Assembly (NCBI GenBank): GCA_035574315.1
Contig: DATLYW010000033.1
Location: 124,001-188,000, forward strand
Direction: 5' to 3'
Length of the DNA stretch: 64,000 nt
DNA from: Candidatus Zixiibacteriota bacterium
GTDB taxonomy: Bacteria; Desulfobacterota; Binatia; UBA9968
Part shown: positions 26,333 to 38,599 of the stretch, piece by piece
Layout of the letters: every line of letters begins with the position of its first letter
Position numbering within the stretch: the stretch's first letter is position 1
The notes under the pieces: model-generated
What the model saw: only the letters and a program-made list of their open reading frames with translations
What the model was told of the DNA's origin: nothing
Database searches by the model: none
Program-made: the position numbers and the translations under genes

Positions 26333-28324
26333 ATGCCCGATCTGGACGTTTTCAAGGAGCTCCTGATCGTGCTGGCGGCGACCCTCGCCATCGTCTTCGT
26401 TTTCCACAAGCTGCGTCTCTCTTCGATCGTCGGGTTTCTCCTGACCGGGGTGATCATCGGCCCGCACGCGCTCGGCCTGATCAAGAGCGTGGCTCAGGTC
26501 GAGCTGCTGGCGGAGATCGGCGTGGTGCTGCTGCTTTTCACGATCGGAGTCGAGTTCTCACTGGAAACGATTTTTCTCTCGGCGCGGCGGCTCCTCTGGG
26601 CGGGAACGCTCCAGGTGCTCCTTACGGTGGCGGCGGTGGCGGCGGTCGCCCGGCTGTTCGGCGCGCCCCTCGAGGTGGGTATTTTCTACGGTTTTCTGGT
26701 CTCTCTCAGCAGCACGGCGATCGTGCTTCGGATCTACAACGAGCGCGGGGAGACCCACTCGATCCAGGGGCGGCTGGCGGCCGGCATTCTATTGCTCCAG
26801 GACCTTTGCATCATTCCGATGGCGTTGCTCGTTCCGGTCCTGGGACGGGCGGCCGGGGGCTCGCTCGCGGAGGTCGGGCGGGCTTCGGCTGTGGCGGTGG
26901 CGGCTCTGGCGGTGATGGTCCTTGCCGCGCGCAGGCTGCTGCCGTTTCTCCTGCACCAGGTCGCGCGGCTGCGCAACCGCGAGATTTTCGTGCTGTTCGT
27001 CGTTTTCGTCTGCCTCGGGACCGCCTGGCTGGCGTCTGCCTCGGGACTGTCGCTCGCCCTCGGCGCGCTGGTGGCGGGGCTGGTCATCTCGGAATCGGAG
27101 CTCAGCCATCAGGTGGTGGCCGACGTGCTGCCGCTTCGGGACTGCTTCAGCGGAATTTTCTTCATCTCGGTCGGCATGTTGCTGAACCTGGGTTTTCTCA
27201 CCCGCGAGCTGGCTCCGGCGCTGGTCGAGCTGCTCCTCCTGGTCGCCATCAAGACCGTGGTGGTCTTCGTCGTCTTCTGGCGGTTGTACCGTTCCGTGAG
27301 GCTCGGGATCGTTCTCGGCCTCAGCCTGGCGCAGGTCGGCGAGTTCTCTTTCATTCTCGCCAAGGCCGGCATGGCCTACAGCCTGCTCACGCCGGAAAGC
27401 GAACAGATCTTTCTGGCGGCGTCGATCCTCAGCATGATGGCCACGCCGTTCCTGATTCAATCGGTCCACGGCCTTGCCTTCGGGTTGGAGCAGGCTTTAG
27501 GCCGCGCCGCGCGCCGCCCGCGCGTCGAGGGCGAGGCCGCCGGGGACCGGCCCGAACAGGGCCACGTGATCGTTGTGGGGTACGGGCTGAACGGCCAGAA
27601 CCTTGCGCGGGTTCTGAAGGAAGTGGGCATCCCGTATACGGTTCTCGAGATGAATCCGGATCTGGTACGGTCGGCGCGGGCCGCCGGCGAGCCGATCGTT
27701 TTCGGGGACGGGACCCGACCGGAAATCCTGCGGGAGGTCGGGATCGAGCGGGCGCGGGTGGTCGTGGTCGCGATCTCCGATCCGGCGGCGACCGCCCGCG
27801 TGGTCTCCCAGGCCCGTCGCCTGCGGCCCGACGTCTACCTGATCGTCCGGACGCGCTATGTCGCCGAAATCGAGCATCTCTACCAGCTGGGGGCCGACCA
27901 GGTGATTCCCGAAGAATTCGAGACTTCCGTGGAAATCTTCGCCCGGGTGCTCCAGGAATACCACGTTCCCCGGAACGTGATCTCCCTCCAGGTCGACCTG
28001 ATCCGAAAGGAGCACTACGGGACGCTGCGGGGGCTGCGCCTCCAGGGGAGGCGGCTCGATGAGCTGAGCGATTTCCTGGCCGGGACCACCACCGACATCG
28101 TCTCGATCCTGGAGGGCTCCCCGGCCGCGGGGCGCAGTCTCGGAGAGCTCGATCTACGCAAGCGGACCGGAGCGCTGGTGATCGCGGTGGTGCGCGACGG
28201 CAAGCCTTGCGAAGGTGTCGGCCCCGACTTCGTTCTGGCGGTCGGCGACCGCCTGGTTTTGTCGGGACCGCACCAGGCTCTCGACGACGCCGTTCGGGCG
28301 CTCAATCCGCCGGCTTCGGGCTGA
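26333..28324 (+). CDS. KefB/RosB-type monovalent cation:proton antiporter with TrkA-N and TrkA-C domains
   Basis: A 663-residue CPA2-family protein. Residues about 1-380 form a 12-helix Na+/H+ exchanger domain (FLLTGVIIGPHALGLI, LLLFTIGVEFS, SLSSTAIVLR). A cytoplasmic RCK/TrkA-N domain with VIVVGYGLNGQNLARVL follows at about 405-520, then a TrkA-C domain near residues 570-655. Such proteins export K+ or exchange Na+/K+ for H+ under regulation by bound nucleotide. ATG 26333 is preferred over an in-frame GTG nine bases upstream, without strong evidence. No accessory KefF/G gene is adjacent. Confidence 0.92.
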   Translation: MPDLDVFKELLIVLAATLAIVFVFHKLRLSSIVGFLLTGVIIGPHALGLIKSVAQVELLAEIGVVLLLFTIGVEFSLETIFLSARRLLWAGTLQVLLTVAAVAAVARLFGAPLEVGIFYGFLVSLSSTAIVLRIYNERGETHSIQGRLAAGILLLQDLCIIPMALLVPVLGRAAGGSLAEVGRASAVAVAALAVMVLAARRLLPFLLHQVARLRNREIFVLFVVFVCLGTAWLASASGLSLALGALVAGLVISESELSHQVVADVLPLRDCFSGIFFISVGMLLNLGFLTRELAPALVELLLLVAIKTVVVFVVFWRLYRSVRLGIVLGLSLAQVGEFSFILAKAGMAYSLLTPESEQIFLAASILSMMATPFLIQSVHGLAFGLEQALGRAARRPRVEGEAAGDRPEQGHVIVVGYGLNGQNLARVLKEVGIPYTVLEMNPDLVRSARAAGEPIVFGDGTRPEILREVGIERARVVVVAISDPAATARVVSQARRLRPDVYLIVRTRYVAEIEHLYQLGADQVIPEEFETSVEIFARVLQEYHVPRNVISLQVDLIRKEHYGTLRGLRLQGRRLDELSDFLAGTTTDIVSILEGSPAAGRSLGELDLRKRTGALVIAVVRDGKPCEGVGPDFVLAVGDRLVLSGPHQALDDAVRALNPPASG

Positions 28325-28346
28325 AGCGCGGCGGCGGAAATTTTTC

Positions 28347-28374
28347 TTGCTTTTTATTCCCCATCGTGTACGTT
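28347..28374 (+). promoter_or_regulatory. Weak putative promoter of dnaB
   Basis: In an AT-rich patch unusual for this window, TTGCTT (28347-28352) and TACGTT (28369-28374) are 16 bases apart. The start codon is at 28466. Matches to consensus are modest. Confidence 0.3.
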
Positions 28375-28465
28375 TTTGAAAAAATTTTCCCGGTCCAGAG
28401 GCATCGACGGGAGAACGGCGGACGCCCGCGCCGCCGGCGCCCGTCTTCGCCCGCCTTCCCGAAGC

Positions 28466-29839
28466 ATGGCAACGCTCGAAGAGAACCTCCGTAAGGTCCC
28501 GCCCCAAAGCCTGGAAGCCGAGTCTTCGGTCCTGGGAGGCATCCTCCTCGAGAACGAGGCGATCAACCAGGTCCTCGAGCTGCTCCGCCCGGAGGATTTC
28601 TACCGCGAATCGCACCGCAAGATCTTCCGGGCGATGATCGAGCTCTCGGATCGCAGCGAGCCGGTCGACCTGATCACCTTGAGCGAGGCGCTCAAGAGCC
28701 GCGGCGAGCTCGAGGCGGTGGGCGGCACGGCCTACCTCGCTTCGCTCGCGGATTTCGTGCCGACCGCCGCCAACATCGCGTACTACGCCCGGATCGTGCG
28801 GGAGAAATCGATCCTGCGCCATCTGATCAACGCCGCCACCGACATCGCCACCCGGGGCTTCGAGGAGCAGGGTAACGTCGAGGAGTTCCTCGACAACGCC
28901 GAGAAGGTCATCTTCGACATCTCTGAGCGCAAGATCAAAGCTTCCTTCGTCGCCGTCGGCGACATGATCAAGGACACGCTCAAGGCGGTCGAGCGGCTCT
29001 ACGAGCGCAAGGAGATGGTTACCGGCGTGCCGACCGGTTACGACGATCTCGACCGGCTGACCGCCGGCCTCCAGCCCGCGGACCTGATCGTCGTCGCGGG
29101 CCGGCCGAGCATGGGCAAGACCGCTTTCAGCCTCAATATCGCCACCAACGCGGCGTTTCGCGGCGTCGGAGTGGCGGTCTTTTCCCTGGAAATGGCCCGC
29201 GAGCAGCTCGTGCTCCGCATGCTTTGCTCGGAGGCGCGGGTGGACAACTCCAAGATGCGTTCGGGTTACCTCGGCGAGCGCGACTTTCCGAAGCTGGCGA
29301 GCGCGGCGGGCCGGCTCCACGAGGCGCCGATCTACATCGACGATACGCCGGCGATCTCGGTGCTCGAGCTGCGCGCCAAGGCCAGGCGGCTGGTGCGCGA
29401 TCGCTCCAAGAAGGTGGGCCTGATCGTCGTCGACTACCTGCAGCTGATGCGCGGCATGGGCACCGCGAGCAACCGCGAGCAGGAGATCTCCGAGATCTCG
29501 CGCTCCCTGAAGGCTCTCGCCAAGGAGCTGAACATCCCCGTGATCGCCATCTCCCAGCTCAACCGCCGGGTCGAGGATCGGGGGGACAAGCGGCCGATGA
29601 TGTCGGACCTCCGGGAGTCCGGGGCGATCGAGCAGGACGCCGATGTCATCATGTTCATCTACCGCGACGAGGTCTACAACCCGAAATCCGAGAACAAGGG
29701 AATCGCGGAAGTCATCGTCGCGAAGCAGCGAAACGGTCCCACCGATACCGTAACGCTCACCTTTCTCAGTCAGTACACCCGGTTCGAGAACTACACGCAG
29801 CGGGACGACGATTACTACGCAGAGGCGGAAGAGGGCTGA
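28466..29839 (+). CDS. dnaB: Replicative DNA helicase
   Basis: Unwinds DNA at the replication fork as a hexamer. With the ATG at 28466 the protein has 457 residues and starts MATLEENLRKVPPQSLEAE, the family's normal N-terminus. The N-terminal primase-interacting domain is followed by a linker and the RecA-like motor. The Walker A motif reads VAGRPSMGKTAF near residue 210, Walker B is LIVVDYLQLM, and the arginine-rich loop SEISRSLKALAKEL and SDLRESGAIEQDAD are intact. The usual neighbour rplI is absent; flanking genes are an antiporter and a MaoC protein on the opposite strand. No intein is present. Confidence 0.97.
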   Translation: MATLEENLRKVPPQSLEAESSVLGGILLENEAINQVLELLRPEDFYRESHRKIFRAMIELSDRSEPVDLITLSEALKSRGELEAVGGTAYLASLADFVPTAANIAYYARIVREKSILRHLINAATDIATRGFEEQGNVEEFLDNAEKVIFDISERKIKASFVAVGDMIKDTLKAVERLYERKEMVTGVPTGYDDLDRLTAGLQPADLIVVAGRPSMGKTAFSLNIATNAAFRGVGVAVFSLEMAREQLVLRMLCSEARVDNSKMRSGYLGERDFPKLASAAGRLHEAPIYIDDTPAISVLELRAKARRLVRDRSKKVGLIVVDYLQLMRGMGTASNREQEISEISRSLKALAKELNIPVIAISQLNRRVEDRGDKRPMMSDLRESGAIEQDADVIMFIYRDEVYNPKSENKGIAEVIVAKQRNGPTDTVTLTFLSQYTRFENYTQRDDDYYAEAEEG

Positions 29840-29864
29840 GCCCCGCTGCAAAGGCCTTTTCGGG

Positions 29865-30356
29865 TCAACCGGGTCGGGAGGAGGACCTCCGGCAGCGTAC
29901 GAAGTTGACCATCGTCAGGGTCATTACGACCTCGCGCTTTTGATTGAGCGTCTCCACGAGGGAGCGGACGATGCCCCGGTCCGGCTTGCTTTCCGAGCGT
30001 CGGGCGTCGAGGACGGTGACGCGCACCGAGAGCTCGTCCCCGGGAAAGACCGGTCTGGTCCACCGCAGCTCGTCGCAGCCGGGCGATCCGAGATTGGCGA
30101 CGCGCGAGAGGTAGTGCTCGGCGTAAAGCCGCATCATCAGCGCCACGGTGTGCCACCCGCTGGCGATCAGGCCGCCGTAGATGCTCTGCCGGGCGGCGTC
30201 GGGGTCGGTGTGGTAGGGAAGCGGAACGTAGCGCCGGCCGAACTCCAGCACCTCGGCTTCCTCGACCCGCGCGGTGCCGAACTCGTGGACCGATCCGACC
30301 GTGTAGTCTTCGAAGTACCGCTCCTCGGGCGGCACCGTGAAGCCGTCGCGCCTCAT
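29865..30356 (-). CDS. MaoC-family (R)-hydratase / dehydratase
   Basis: A 163-residue hot-dog-fold protein. Blocks RYFEDYTVGSVHEFGTARV, then FGRRYVPLPYHTDPDAAR with the catalytic-type Asp/His region, IYGGLIASGWHTVALMMR, and WTRPVFPGDELSVRVTVL are typical of MaoC-like hydratases acting on enoyl-CoA or mesaconyl-type thioesters. Its start codon overlaps the end of thiE by four bases, so it is translated from the ntrB-ntrC-thiE transcript. Substrate is unknown. Confidence 0.88.
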   Translation of the reverse strand: MRRDGFTVPPEERYFEDYTVGSVHEFGTARVEEAEVLEFGRRYVPLPYHTDPDAARQSIYGGLIASGWHTVALMMRLYAEHYLSRVANLGSPGCDELRWTRPVFPGDELSVRVTVLDARRSESKPDRGIVRSLVETLNQKREVVMTLTMVNFVRCRRSSSRPG

Positions 30357-31012
30357 GAGCCCTCCTGCCGCGCGCCGGAGGCCAGGGCGCGGTGGGCGGC
30401 CAGGATGCGTCGCGCCGCGGCGGCGGCGTCGCCGCGGACGAGCGCGCCGATCATCGCCGCGCTGTCGGCGCCGGCGCGCCAGACCGCGGCGACGTTCGCT
30501 TCGTCGATGCCCCCGATGGCGACCACGGGAATCGTCACGGCGCGCCGCACCCGTCGCAGCATCTCCGTCCCCCGCGGCTCGTAGCCGGTCTCCTTGGTGG
30601 TGGTGCCGAACACCGGACCGAAGCCGATGTAGTCGGCGCCGCCGCGCTCGGCCTCGAGCGCCTGCTCGACGGTGTGGGTGGAAATCCCCACGATCTTCGA
30701 GCCCATCAGCGCGCGCGCGCGCGACAGGGGCAGGTCCTCCTGCCCGAGGTGGACGCCGTCGGCGTCGCTCGCCAGGGCGATGTCGGCCCGATCGTTGACG
30801 ATCAGCCGGCAGCCGGCGGCCCGGGTGGCCTGCCGTGCCCGCTCGGCGAGCGCGAGAAAAGCCCGCGCGCCGCCGCTCTTGACGCGCAGCTGCAGCAGCC
30901 GCACGCCTCCCGCCAGCAGCGCGGCGAGGACGGCCTCGGGACCGCGGCCGGCGGTCTGATCCGGGTCGAGAATGGCGTACAGCGGCTCGAGGCGCAGGGG
31001 CGGTCGGCTCAT
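30353..31012 (-). CDS. thiE: Thiamine-phosphate synthase
   Basis: Joins the thiazole and pyrimidine phosphates to make thiamine phosphate. The 219-residue TIM barrel has the family motifs LLQLRVKSGGARAFLALA, LIVNDRADIALASDADGVHLGQEDL, GISTHT, DYIGFGPVFGTTTKE and PVVAIGGID. It begins four bases after ntrC and overlaps the MaoC gene by four bases. No other thi gene and no TPP riboswitch are visible nearby, so control would come from the two-component operon. Confidence 0.94.
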   Translation of the reverse strand: MSRPPLRLEPLYAILDPDQTAGRGPEAVLAALLAGGVRLLQLRVKSGGARAFLALAERARQATRAAGCRLIVNDRADIALASDADGVHLGQEDLPLSRARALMGSKIVGISTHTVEQALEAERGGADYIGFGPVFGTTTKETGYEPRGTEMLRRVRRAVTIPVVAIGGIDEANVAAVWRAGADSAAMIGALVRGDAAAAARRILAAHRALASGARQEGS

Positions 31013-31016
31013 CGGC

Positions 31017-32465
31017 TCAGGAGCTGCTCTCCCTCTTCACCTCGATGCGGAGATCGGCGATCTTCTTGCGCAGCGTGTTGCGGTTGATTCCGAGGATCTG
31101 CGCCGCGCGGATCTGGTTGCCGCGCGTCTTCTTCAGCGTCAGCTCGATCAGCGGTCGCTCGATGCGCTCGATCACCAGCGAGTAGAGGTTGTCGACGTCG
31201 ACGCCCTTGGTGCGCTTGAAATAGTCTTCGAGCTTGTGCCGGATCAGCTCTTCGAGGGAGAGCTGATCGACCTCGAGCGCCGCCGGCGCCTGCTTGTTCT
31301 GCAGGCTGAAGTCCTTGGGGAACAGGATGGGCCCGGAAGACAGCACCGCCGCCCGGATGAGCGCGTTCTCCAGCTCCCGGACGTTGCCCGGCCAGCTGTG
31401 CTCCTCGAGCAGCTTGAGCGCTTCGGGCGAGACGCCGGAGATGCGGATCCCCATCTCGCGGTTGATCTTCTCGATGAAGTACCCGACGAGCAGCGGGATG
31501 TCGCCCCGGCGCTCGCGCAGCGGCGGCAGGTGGATCGGGATCACCTTGAGGCGGAAGTAGAGATCCTCGCGAAAGCGCTTCTCGCGCACCGCCCGCTCGA
31601 GATCCTGATTGGTTGCGGCGAGGATGCGGGCGTTGGCCCTGAGCACCTCGCGCCCTCCGACCCGGCTGTATTCACGGTCCTGCAGCACGCGCAGGAGCTT
31701 CGTTTGCAGGTCGAGCGGGATGTCCCCGACCTCGTCGAGGAAGAGCGTCCCGCCCTCGGCCAGCTCGAATTTGCCGATGCGCCGGTCCAGGGCGCCGGTG
31801 AACGCCCCCTTTTCGTGGCCGAACAGCTCGCTTTCGAGCAAGTCGCGCGGAATGGCGGCGCAATTGACCGCGACGAACGGCTGGTTCCAGCGCGGCGAGT
31901 TGTAGTGGATGGTCTTGGCGACGAGCTCCTTGCCGGTCCCGCTCTCGCCGAGAATCAAGACTGTCGCCTGGTTGTCGACGACCTGTCCGATCGTCTTGTA
32001 GACCCGCTGCATGGCCGAGCTGGTGCCGATGATGTTGACTCCCGGCTCGAAGCGCTTCTTGACCTCCTCCTTGAGCTCGCGAAAATCCCGGCTGAGCTTG
32101 CGGCTGTCGAGCGCCCGCTTGACCAGCAGCATCACCTCTTCGAGATCGAACGGTTTGGTGATGTAGTCGAACGCGCCGTTCTTCATGGCGCCGATGGCGT
32201 TGCGCATCGTGTTCTGAGCGGTCATGACGATGACCGCGGTCTCGACGCCGTTTTCCTTGAGTTCTTTGAGCAGCTCAAGCCCGTCGACATCCGGCAGCTT
32301 GATGTCCAGGAGCGAGACGTCGAACGCGGCCTCGCCGAGCAGCCGGCGCGCGGCCGCGCCGTCGGCAGCGGTTTGCACGAAATAGCCTTCGTCCTCGAGC
32401 GCTTTCTTGAGCACGAAGCGCAGCGATTCCTCGTCCTCGGCGACCAGTATCTTGCCCTGATCCAT
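31017..32465 (-). CDS. Sigma54-dependent response regulator, NtrC family
   Basis: A 482-residue transcription activator. An N-terminal receiver domain has the phospho-acceptor Asp54 in LLDIKLPDVDG. The AAA+ domain has Walker A GESGTGKE, the sigma54-contact loop GAFTGA and Walker B GGTLFLDEVGD. A Fis-type helix-turn-helix (QIRAAQILGINRNTLRKKI) closes the protein. It lies one base downstream of the ntrB-like kinase stop codon, so the two form a cognate pair. The stimulus may be nitrogen status as in NtrBC, but glnA or amtB are not nearby. Confidence 0.94.
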   Translation of the reverse strand: MDQGKILVAEDEESLRFVLKKALEDEGYFVQTAADGAAARRLLGEAAFDVSLLDIKLPDVDGLELLKELKENGVETAVIVMTAQNTMRNAIGAMKNGAFDYITKPFDLEEVMLLVKRALDSRKLSRDFRELKEEVKKRFEPGVNIIGTSSAMQRVYKTIGQVVDNQATVLILGESGTGKELVAKTIHYNSPRWNQPFVAVNCAAIPRDLLESELFGHEKGAFTGALDRRIGKFELAEGGTLFLDEVGDIPLDLQTKLLRVLQDREYSRVGGREVLRANARILAATNQDLERAVREKRFREDLYFRLKVIPIHLPPLRERRGDIPLLVGYFIEKINREMGIRISGVSPEALKLLEEHSWPGNVRELENALIRAAVLSSGPILFPKDFSLQNKQAPAALEVDQLSLEELIRHKLEDYFKRTKGVDVDNLYSLVIERIERPLIELTLKKTRGNQIRAAQILGINRNTLRKKIADLRIEVKRESSS

Positions 32466-32466
32466 G

Positions 32467-33567
32467 CTAGCTCGCCACCACCAGCGATACCTTGAAAACG
32501 CTCCCTTTCCCCTCGACGCTCTCGACCCGGATCAGGCCGCCGTGCTCCTTGACGATGCGGTAGCAGATCGCCAGTCCGAGCCCCGTGCCGCTGGTTTTCG
32601 TCGTGAAGAAGGGCGAAAAGATGTGAGGCAGGTCCTCTTCCTTGATGCCCACTCCCCGGTCCTCGACGTCGACCCAGATGAAGCGGCTGCGCCCGGCCCC
32701 CCGGCCGCGGATGTGAAAGTCCGTCTCCACCCGGGTGGTGATGGTTACGGTACCGTTTTTTTGAGTCGCTTGAAAGGCGTTCTTGATCAGGTTGAGAAAA
32801 ACCTGCGTGAGCTGGGCGCGGTCCCCGAGAATCGGGGGCAAACTGGGGTCGAACCGCTTCTGAACGGCAATGCCGCGCTCGGCCGCCTCCTGCGCCTCGA
32901 GCAGGAGAACTTCCTCCAGCACCTCGTGGATGTTGAGCGGCGCCAGGTCCACGGCCGCCGGGCGCGAGAGATCGAGGAGCTGGTCGATCAGCTTGTCGAC
33001 GCGATCTACTTCGCGGATCATGATCTCGGTGTATTCGCGGAGCGCCGGGTCGCGCTCCACCGCGCGCCGCAGCAGCTGCGCGGCGCCCTTGATGCCCCCG
33101 AGGGGGTTGCGGATCTCGTGGGCGAGGCCCGCGGCGAACATTCCCATCGCCGCCATGCGGTCGGCTCGCTTGAGGTCTTCCTCGAGCTCCTTGCGGTGGG
33201 TGACGTCGCGCAGCAGCAAGATGCTCCCGAGGAAGCTGCCGTGGTTGTCCTGGAGCGGCGAAGCGGTGGCGGCCACCGCGACCTTGCGCCCCGACCGGGT
33301 CACCACTTCGCCCTCGGTCCGGACGCTCTCGTGATGCGGGGGTGCGCTTTTGCGGGCGACTTCGACCAGCCACGGCTCGGACCGGAAGACCGTGGCGACC
33401 GGTTGGCCGAGCGCCTGCGAAGCCGGCAGCTCGGTCAGGGTTTCCGCCGATTCGTTGAAGGCGGTGATCCTGCTTTCTGGGTCAAGCATCACCACGCCGT
33501 CTTCCAGGCTGGCAAGGATCTGCTGCCAGGAAATTTTCGGGGCGAGGCGGTAGTCTCGGGCTCTCAT
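32467..33567 (-). CDS. PAS-domain sensor histidine kinase, NtrB-like
   Basis: A 366-residue cytoplasmic kinase with no transmembrane segment. A PAS domain (LASLEDGVVMLDPESRITAF) is followed by the HisKA helix with His150 in AGLAHEIRNPLGGIKGAA and a HATPase domain (NLIKNAFQA, DRGVGIKEEDL, GTGLGLAICYRI). Architecture and the pairing with an NtrC regulator fit the NtrB group. The start at 33567 is the most likely, though ATG 33597 and ATG 33639 are in frame. The leader region is shared with the divergent rimP operon. Confidence 0.9.
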   Translation of the reverse strand: MRARDYRLAPKISWQQILASLEDGVVMLDPESRITAFNESAETLTELPASQALGQPVATVFRSEPWLVEVARKSAPPHHESVRTEGEVVTRSGRKVAVAATASPLQDNHGSFLGSILLLRDVTHRKELEEDLKRADRMAAMGMFAAGLAHEIRNPLGGIKGAAQLLRRAVERDPALREYTEIMIREVDRVDKLIDQLLDLSRPAAVDLAPLNIHEVLEEVLLLEAQEAAERGIAVQKRFDPSLPPILGDRAQLTQVFLNLIKNAFQATQKNGTVTITTRVETDFHIRGRGAGRSRFIWVDVEDRGVGIKEEDLPHIFSPFFTTKTSGTGLGLAICYRIVKEHGGLIRVESVEGKGSVFKVSLVVAS

Positions 33568-33692
33568 GGAGGAGTCGTCCGGGCAGCAAAAAATCATAAC
33601 AGATAGGCGGTAGGGCGCAAACTCCGGTCGGGCTTGCATGGCGCGGGTGCATGTGGTAAAAAATTCTTACACTTTAGGCGGTTACACCCGAA

Positions 33693-33714
33693 GTGGGCTT
33701 TGCCCGCTTTTTTT
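33693..33714 (+). promoter_or_regulatory. rimP leader hairpin with T run
   Basis: GTGGGC (33693-33698), loop TTT, GCCCGC (33702-33707), then seven T (33708-33714), ending 11 bases before the rimP start codon. Such terminator-like hairpins in front of rimP-nusA operons are common in proteobacteria and probably allow NusA-dependent attenuation. That role is inferred from position. Confidence 0.6.
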
Positions 33715-33725
33715 GTTTTAAGGGC

Positions 33726-34229
33726 ATGACAACGGATCCGCAAATGACCGAGCTTTGGGATTTGGCGACGGGGGTGGCCGAGAACGAAGGCATGGAGGTG
33801 GTCGACATCGAGTTTCGCCGGGAAGGGCGCCGCGGGGGTCGGGTGCTGAGGATCTATCTGGATCGAACGGGCGGCGTCAACATCGACGAGCTGAGCCATG
33901 TCAGCCGCCGGCTGAGCGATCTCCTCGACAGCCGGGACCTGATCGACGGCGCCTATACCCTGGAAGTCTCGTCGCCCGGGGTCAACCGGCCGCTCAAGAA
34001 GCCGGAGCACTTCGCGCGCTACGTCGGTAAGCGGATTCGCGTCCGCGCCCGGGAACCGATCGAGGGGCGGCGCTCGTTTCTGGGGATCCTGAAATCCGTC
34101 GGCGGCGAGCGGATCGAGGTGTTGCAGGAAGGCAAGGCGTACACGATCCCGTTCGAGCTGATCGAAAAGTCCAATTACGAGCACGATTGGAGCGGCTCCT
34201 ATGCAGCAAGATCTCAATCGAGTCATTGA
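33726..34229 (+). CDS. rimP: Ribosome maturation factor RimP
   Basis: A 167-residue cytoplasmic protein needed for maturation of the 30S subunit. ATG 33726 gives MTTDPQMTELWDLATGVAE, followed by the family block GMEVVDIEFRREGRRGGRVLRIYLD, then DLIDGAYTLEVSSPGVNRPL and a C-terminal SH3-like domain. It is the first gene of the classic rimP-nusA-infB cluster. Its 3' end overlaps nusA by 29 bases, so translation is probably coupled. Confidence 0.95.
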   Translation: MTTDPQMTELWDLATGVAENEGMEVVDIEFRREGRRGGRVLRIYLDRTGGVNIDELSHVSRRLSDLLDSRDLIDGAYTLEVSSPGVNRPLKKPEHFARYVGKRIRVRAREPIEGRRSFLGILKSVGGERIEVLQEGKAYTIPFELIEKSNYEHDWSGSYAARSQSSH

Positions 34230-35541
34230 GCAGGTGAGCAAGGAGAAAGGCATCGACAAGGCGATTCTCATCAGCGCCCTGGAAAATGCCATGGTCTCCG
34301 CCGCCAAGAAAACGTTCGGCGCCCAGCGCAAGATCGAGGCGAAGTTCAATCCGGAGATCGGCGAGGTCGAGCTGTTCGAGGCGAAGACCGTCGTGGAGAC
34401 CGTGCAGGATCCGGCGGTAGAGATCAGCCTGACCGAAGCCCGCGAGACCCTCGACCCGGAGGCCGAGATCGGCGACGAGCTGCTCTGCAAGCTCGACTCC
34501 AGCATGTTCGGCCGCATTGCGGCCCAGGCCGCCAAGCAGAACATCGTGCAACGCGTGCGGGACGCCGAGCGGGAGATCATCTACAACGAGTTCAAGGGAC
34601 GCGAAGGGCAGCTGGTCAATGGCATTGTGCAGCGGTTCGAGAAGCGCAACATCATCGTCAACCTCGGCCGCACCGACGCGATCCTTCCTGAGAAGGAGCA
34701 GGTGCCGCGGGAGCGCTACCGCCAGGGCGACCGTATCCGCGCCTACATCGTCAGCGTGGATATGACCAGCCGGGGACCGCAGATCGTGCTCTCCCGAACG
34801 CACCCGGGAATGCTGATCAAGCTCTTCGAGCAGGAAGTGCCCGAGATCTATGAAGGAATCGTGGAGGTGAAGGGCGCTGCCCGCGAGCCCGGAGGGCGGG
34901 CGAAGATCGCGGTGGTCTCGCATGACCCCGATGTCGACCCGGTGGGTGCCTGCGTGGGCATGAAGGGGACCCGGGTGCAGGCGGTGGTCCAGGAGCTGCG
35001 CGGCGAAAAAATCGACATCGTTCACTGGACCGCGGATCCGGCGGAGTACGTCTGCCGGGCGCTGGCCCCCGCTAAGGTTTCCAAGATCATCATCGATGAC
35101 GAGGAGCACAGCATGGAGGTGATCGTCCCGGACGATCAGCTGTCGCTCGCCATCGGAAAGAAAGGGCAGAACGTGCGGCTGGCGTCGCGCTTGACGGGGT
35201 GGCGCATCGACGTGCGCAGCGAGGCCGAAGCCGAGGAAGAGACGCGTCGCGCGCGCCTTTCGATCGGGTCGATTCCGGGAATCAACGATCTGGTAGCGGA
35301 GCTCCTCTACCAGGCGGGCTTCAAGTCGGCCGAGGACGTGGCGGCGAGCGAGCTCGAGGAGATTCTCGAGATCGAGGGGATCAGCAAGGAGAAAGCCGAA
35401 GCGCTGCACAAGTCCGCGCGTGAATACGTCGCCGAGAAGCGCCGCCGCGAGGAGGAAGAGGCGGCTGCGGCCGCCGCGGCAGCCGAGCGTGAGGCGGCCG
35501 AGGCCGAGGCTGCGAAACAGGAGGAAACGCCGGAGGCCTAG
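34201..35541 (+). CDS. nusA: Transcription termination/antitermination protein NusA
   Basis: A 446-residue RNA polymerase-binding protein. Domains in order are the N-terminal RNAP-binding domain (about 1-125), S1 ([20 protein letters not shown]), KH1 and KH2 ([37 protein letters not shown]). A single C-terminal helix-hairpin-helix repeat follows ([23 protein letters not shown]) and an Ala/Glu-rich tail. The start ATG 34201 lies inside rimP. Confidence 0.97.
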   Translation: MQQDLNRVIEQVSKEKGIDKAILISALENAMVSAAKKTFGAQRKIEAKFNPEIGEVELFEAKTVVETVQDPAVEISLTEARETLDPEAEIGDELLCKLDSSMFGRIAAQAAKQNIVQRVRDAEREIIYNEFKGREGQLVNGIVQRFEKRNIIVNLGRTDAILPEKEQVPRERYRQGDRIRAYIVSVDMTSRGPQIVLSRTHPGMLIKLFEQEVPEIYEGIVEVKGAAREPGGRAKIAVVSHDPDVDPVGACVGMKGTRVQAVVQELRGEKIDIVHWTADPAEYVCRALAPAKVSKIIIDDEEHSMEVIVPDDQLSLAIGKKGQNVRLASRLTGWRIDVRSEAEAEEETRRARLSIGSIPGINDLVAELLYQAGFKSAEDVAASELEEILEIEGISKEKAEALHKSAREYVAEKRRREEEEAAAAAAAAEREAAEAEAAKQEETPEA

Positions 35542-35824
35542 CTCGAGATGTCGCGGGGGCGGCATCGGCCGCAGCGGACCTGCCTCGGTTGCGGCGGCAG
35601 AGACGACCAGGAGAGGCTGATTCGCGTGGTCGCGGAAGCCGGAGGCAAGCTCCGGATGCTGCGGCGCTCCGGCGGACGCGGCGGCTATCTGCACCGCCGG
35701 CGCGAATGCTGGGCGGCGTTCGTCAGGCGCAAGAGCGTTTTTCGGGCTTTTCGTGTGGAGGTGAGCAGGGAAGCGCGGGAAAGGCTGGTACGCGATTTGA
35801 GCGAAGGGCATTGGGAGTTACCAG

Positions 35825-38578
<2,754 letters not shown>

Positions 38579-38599
38579 CTCCGGCCGTAGTCCTCCATC

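Noticed and set aside
25765-26484. Longer version of the heme-oxygenase-fold protein starting near 26484
   Set aside because: That frame would run antisense through queF and the start of the antiporter gene; family similarity begins only at ATG 25764.
30900-31030. TPP riboswitch before thiE
   Set aside because: The space between ntrC and thiE is four bases, and no THI-box sequence is present.
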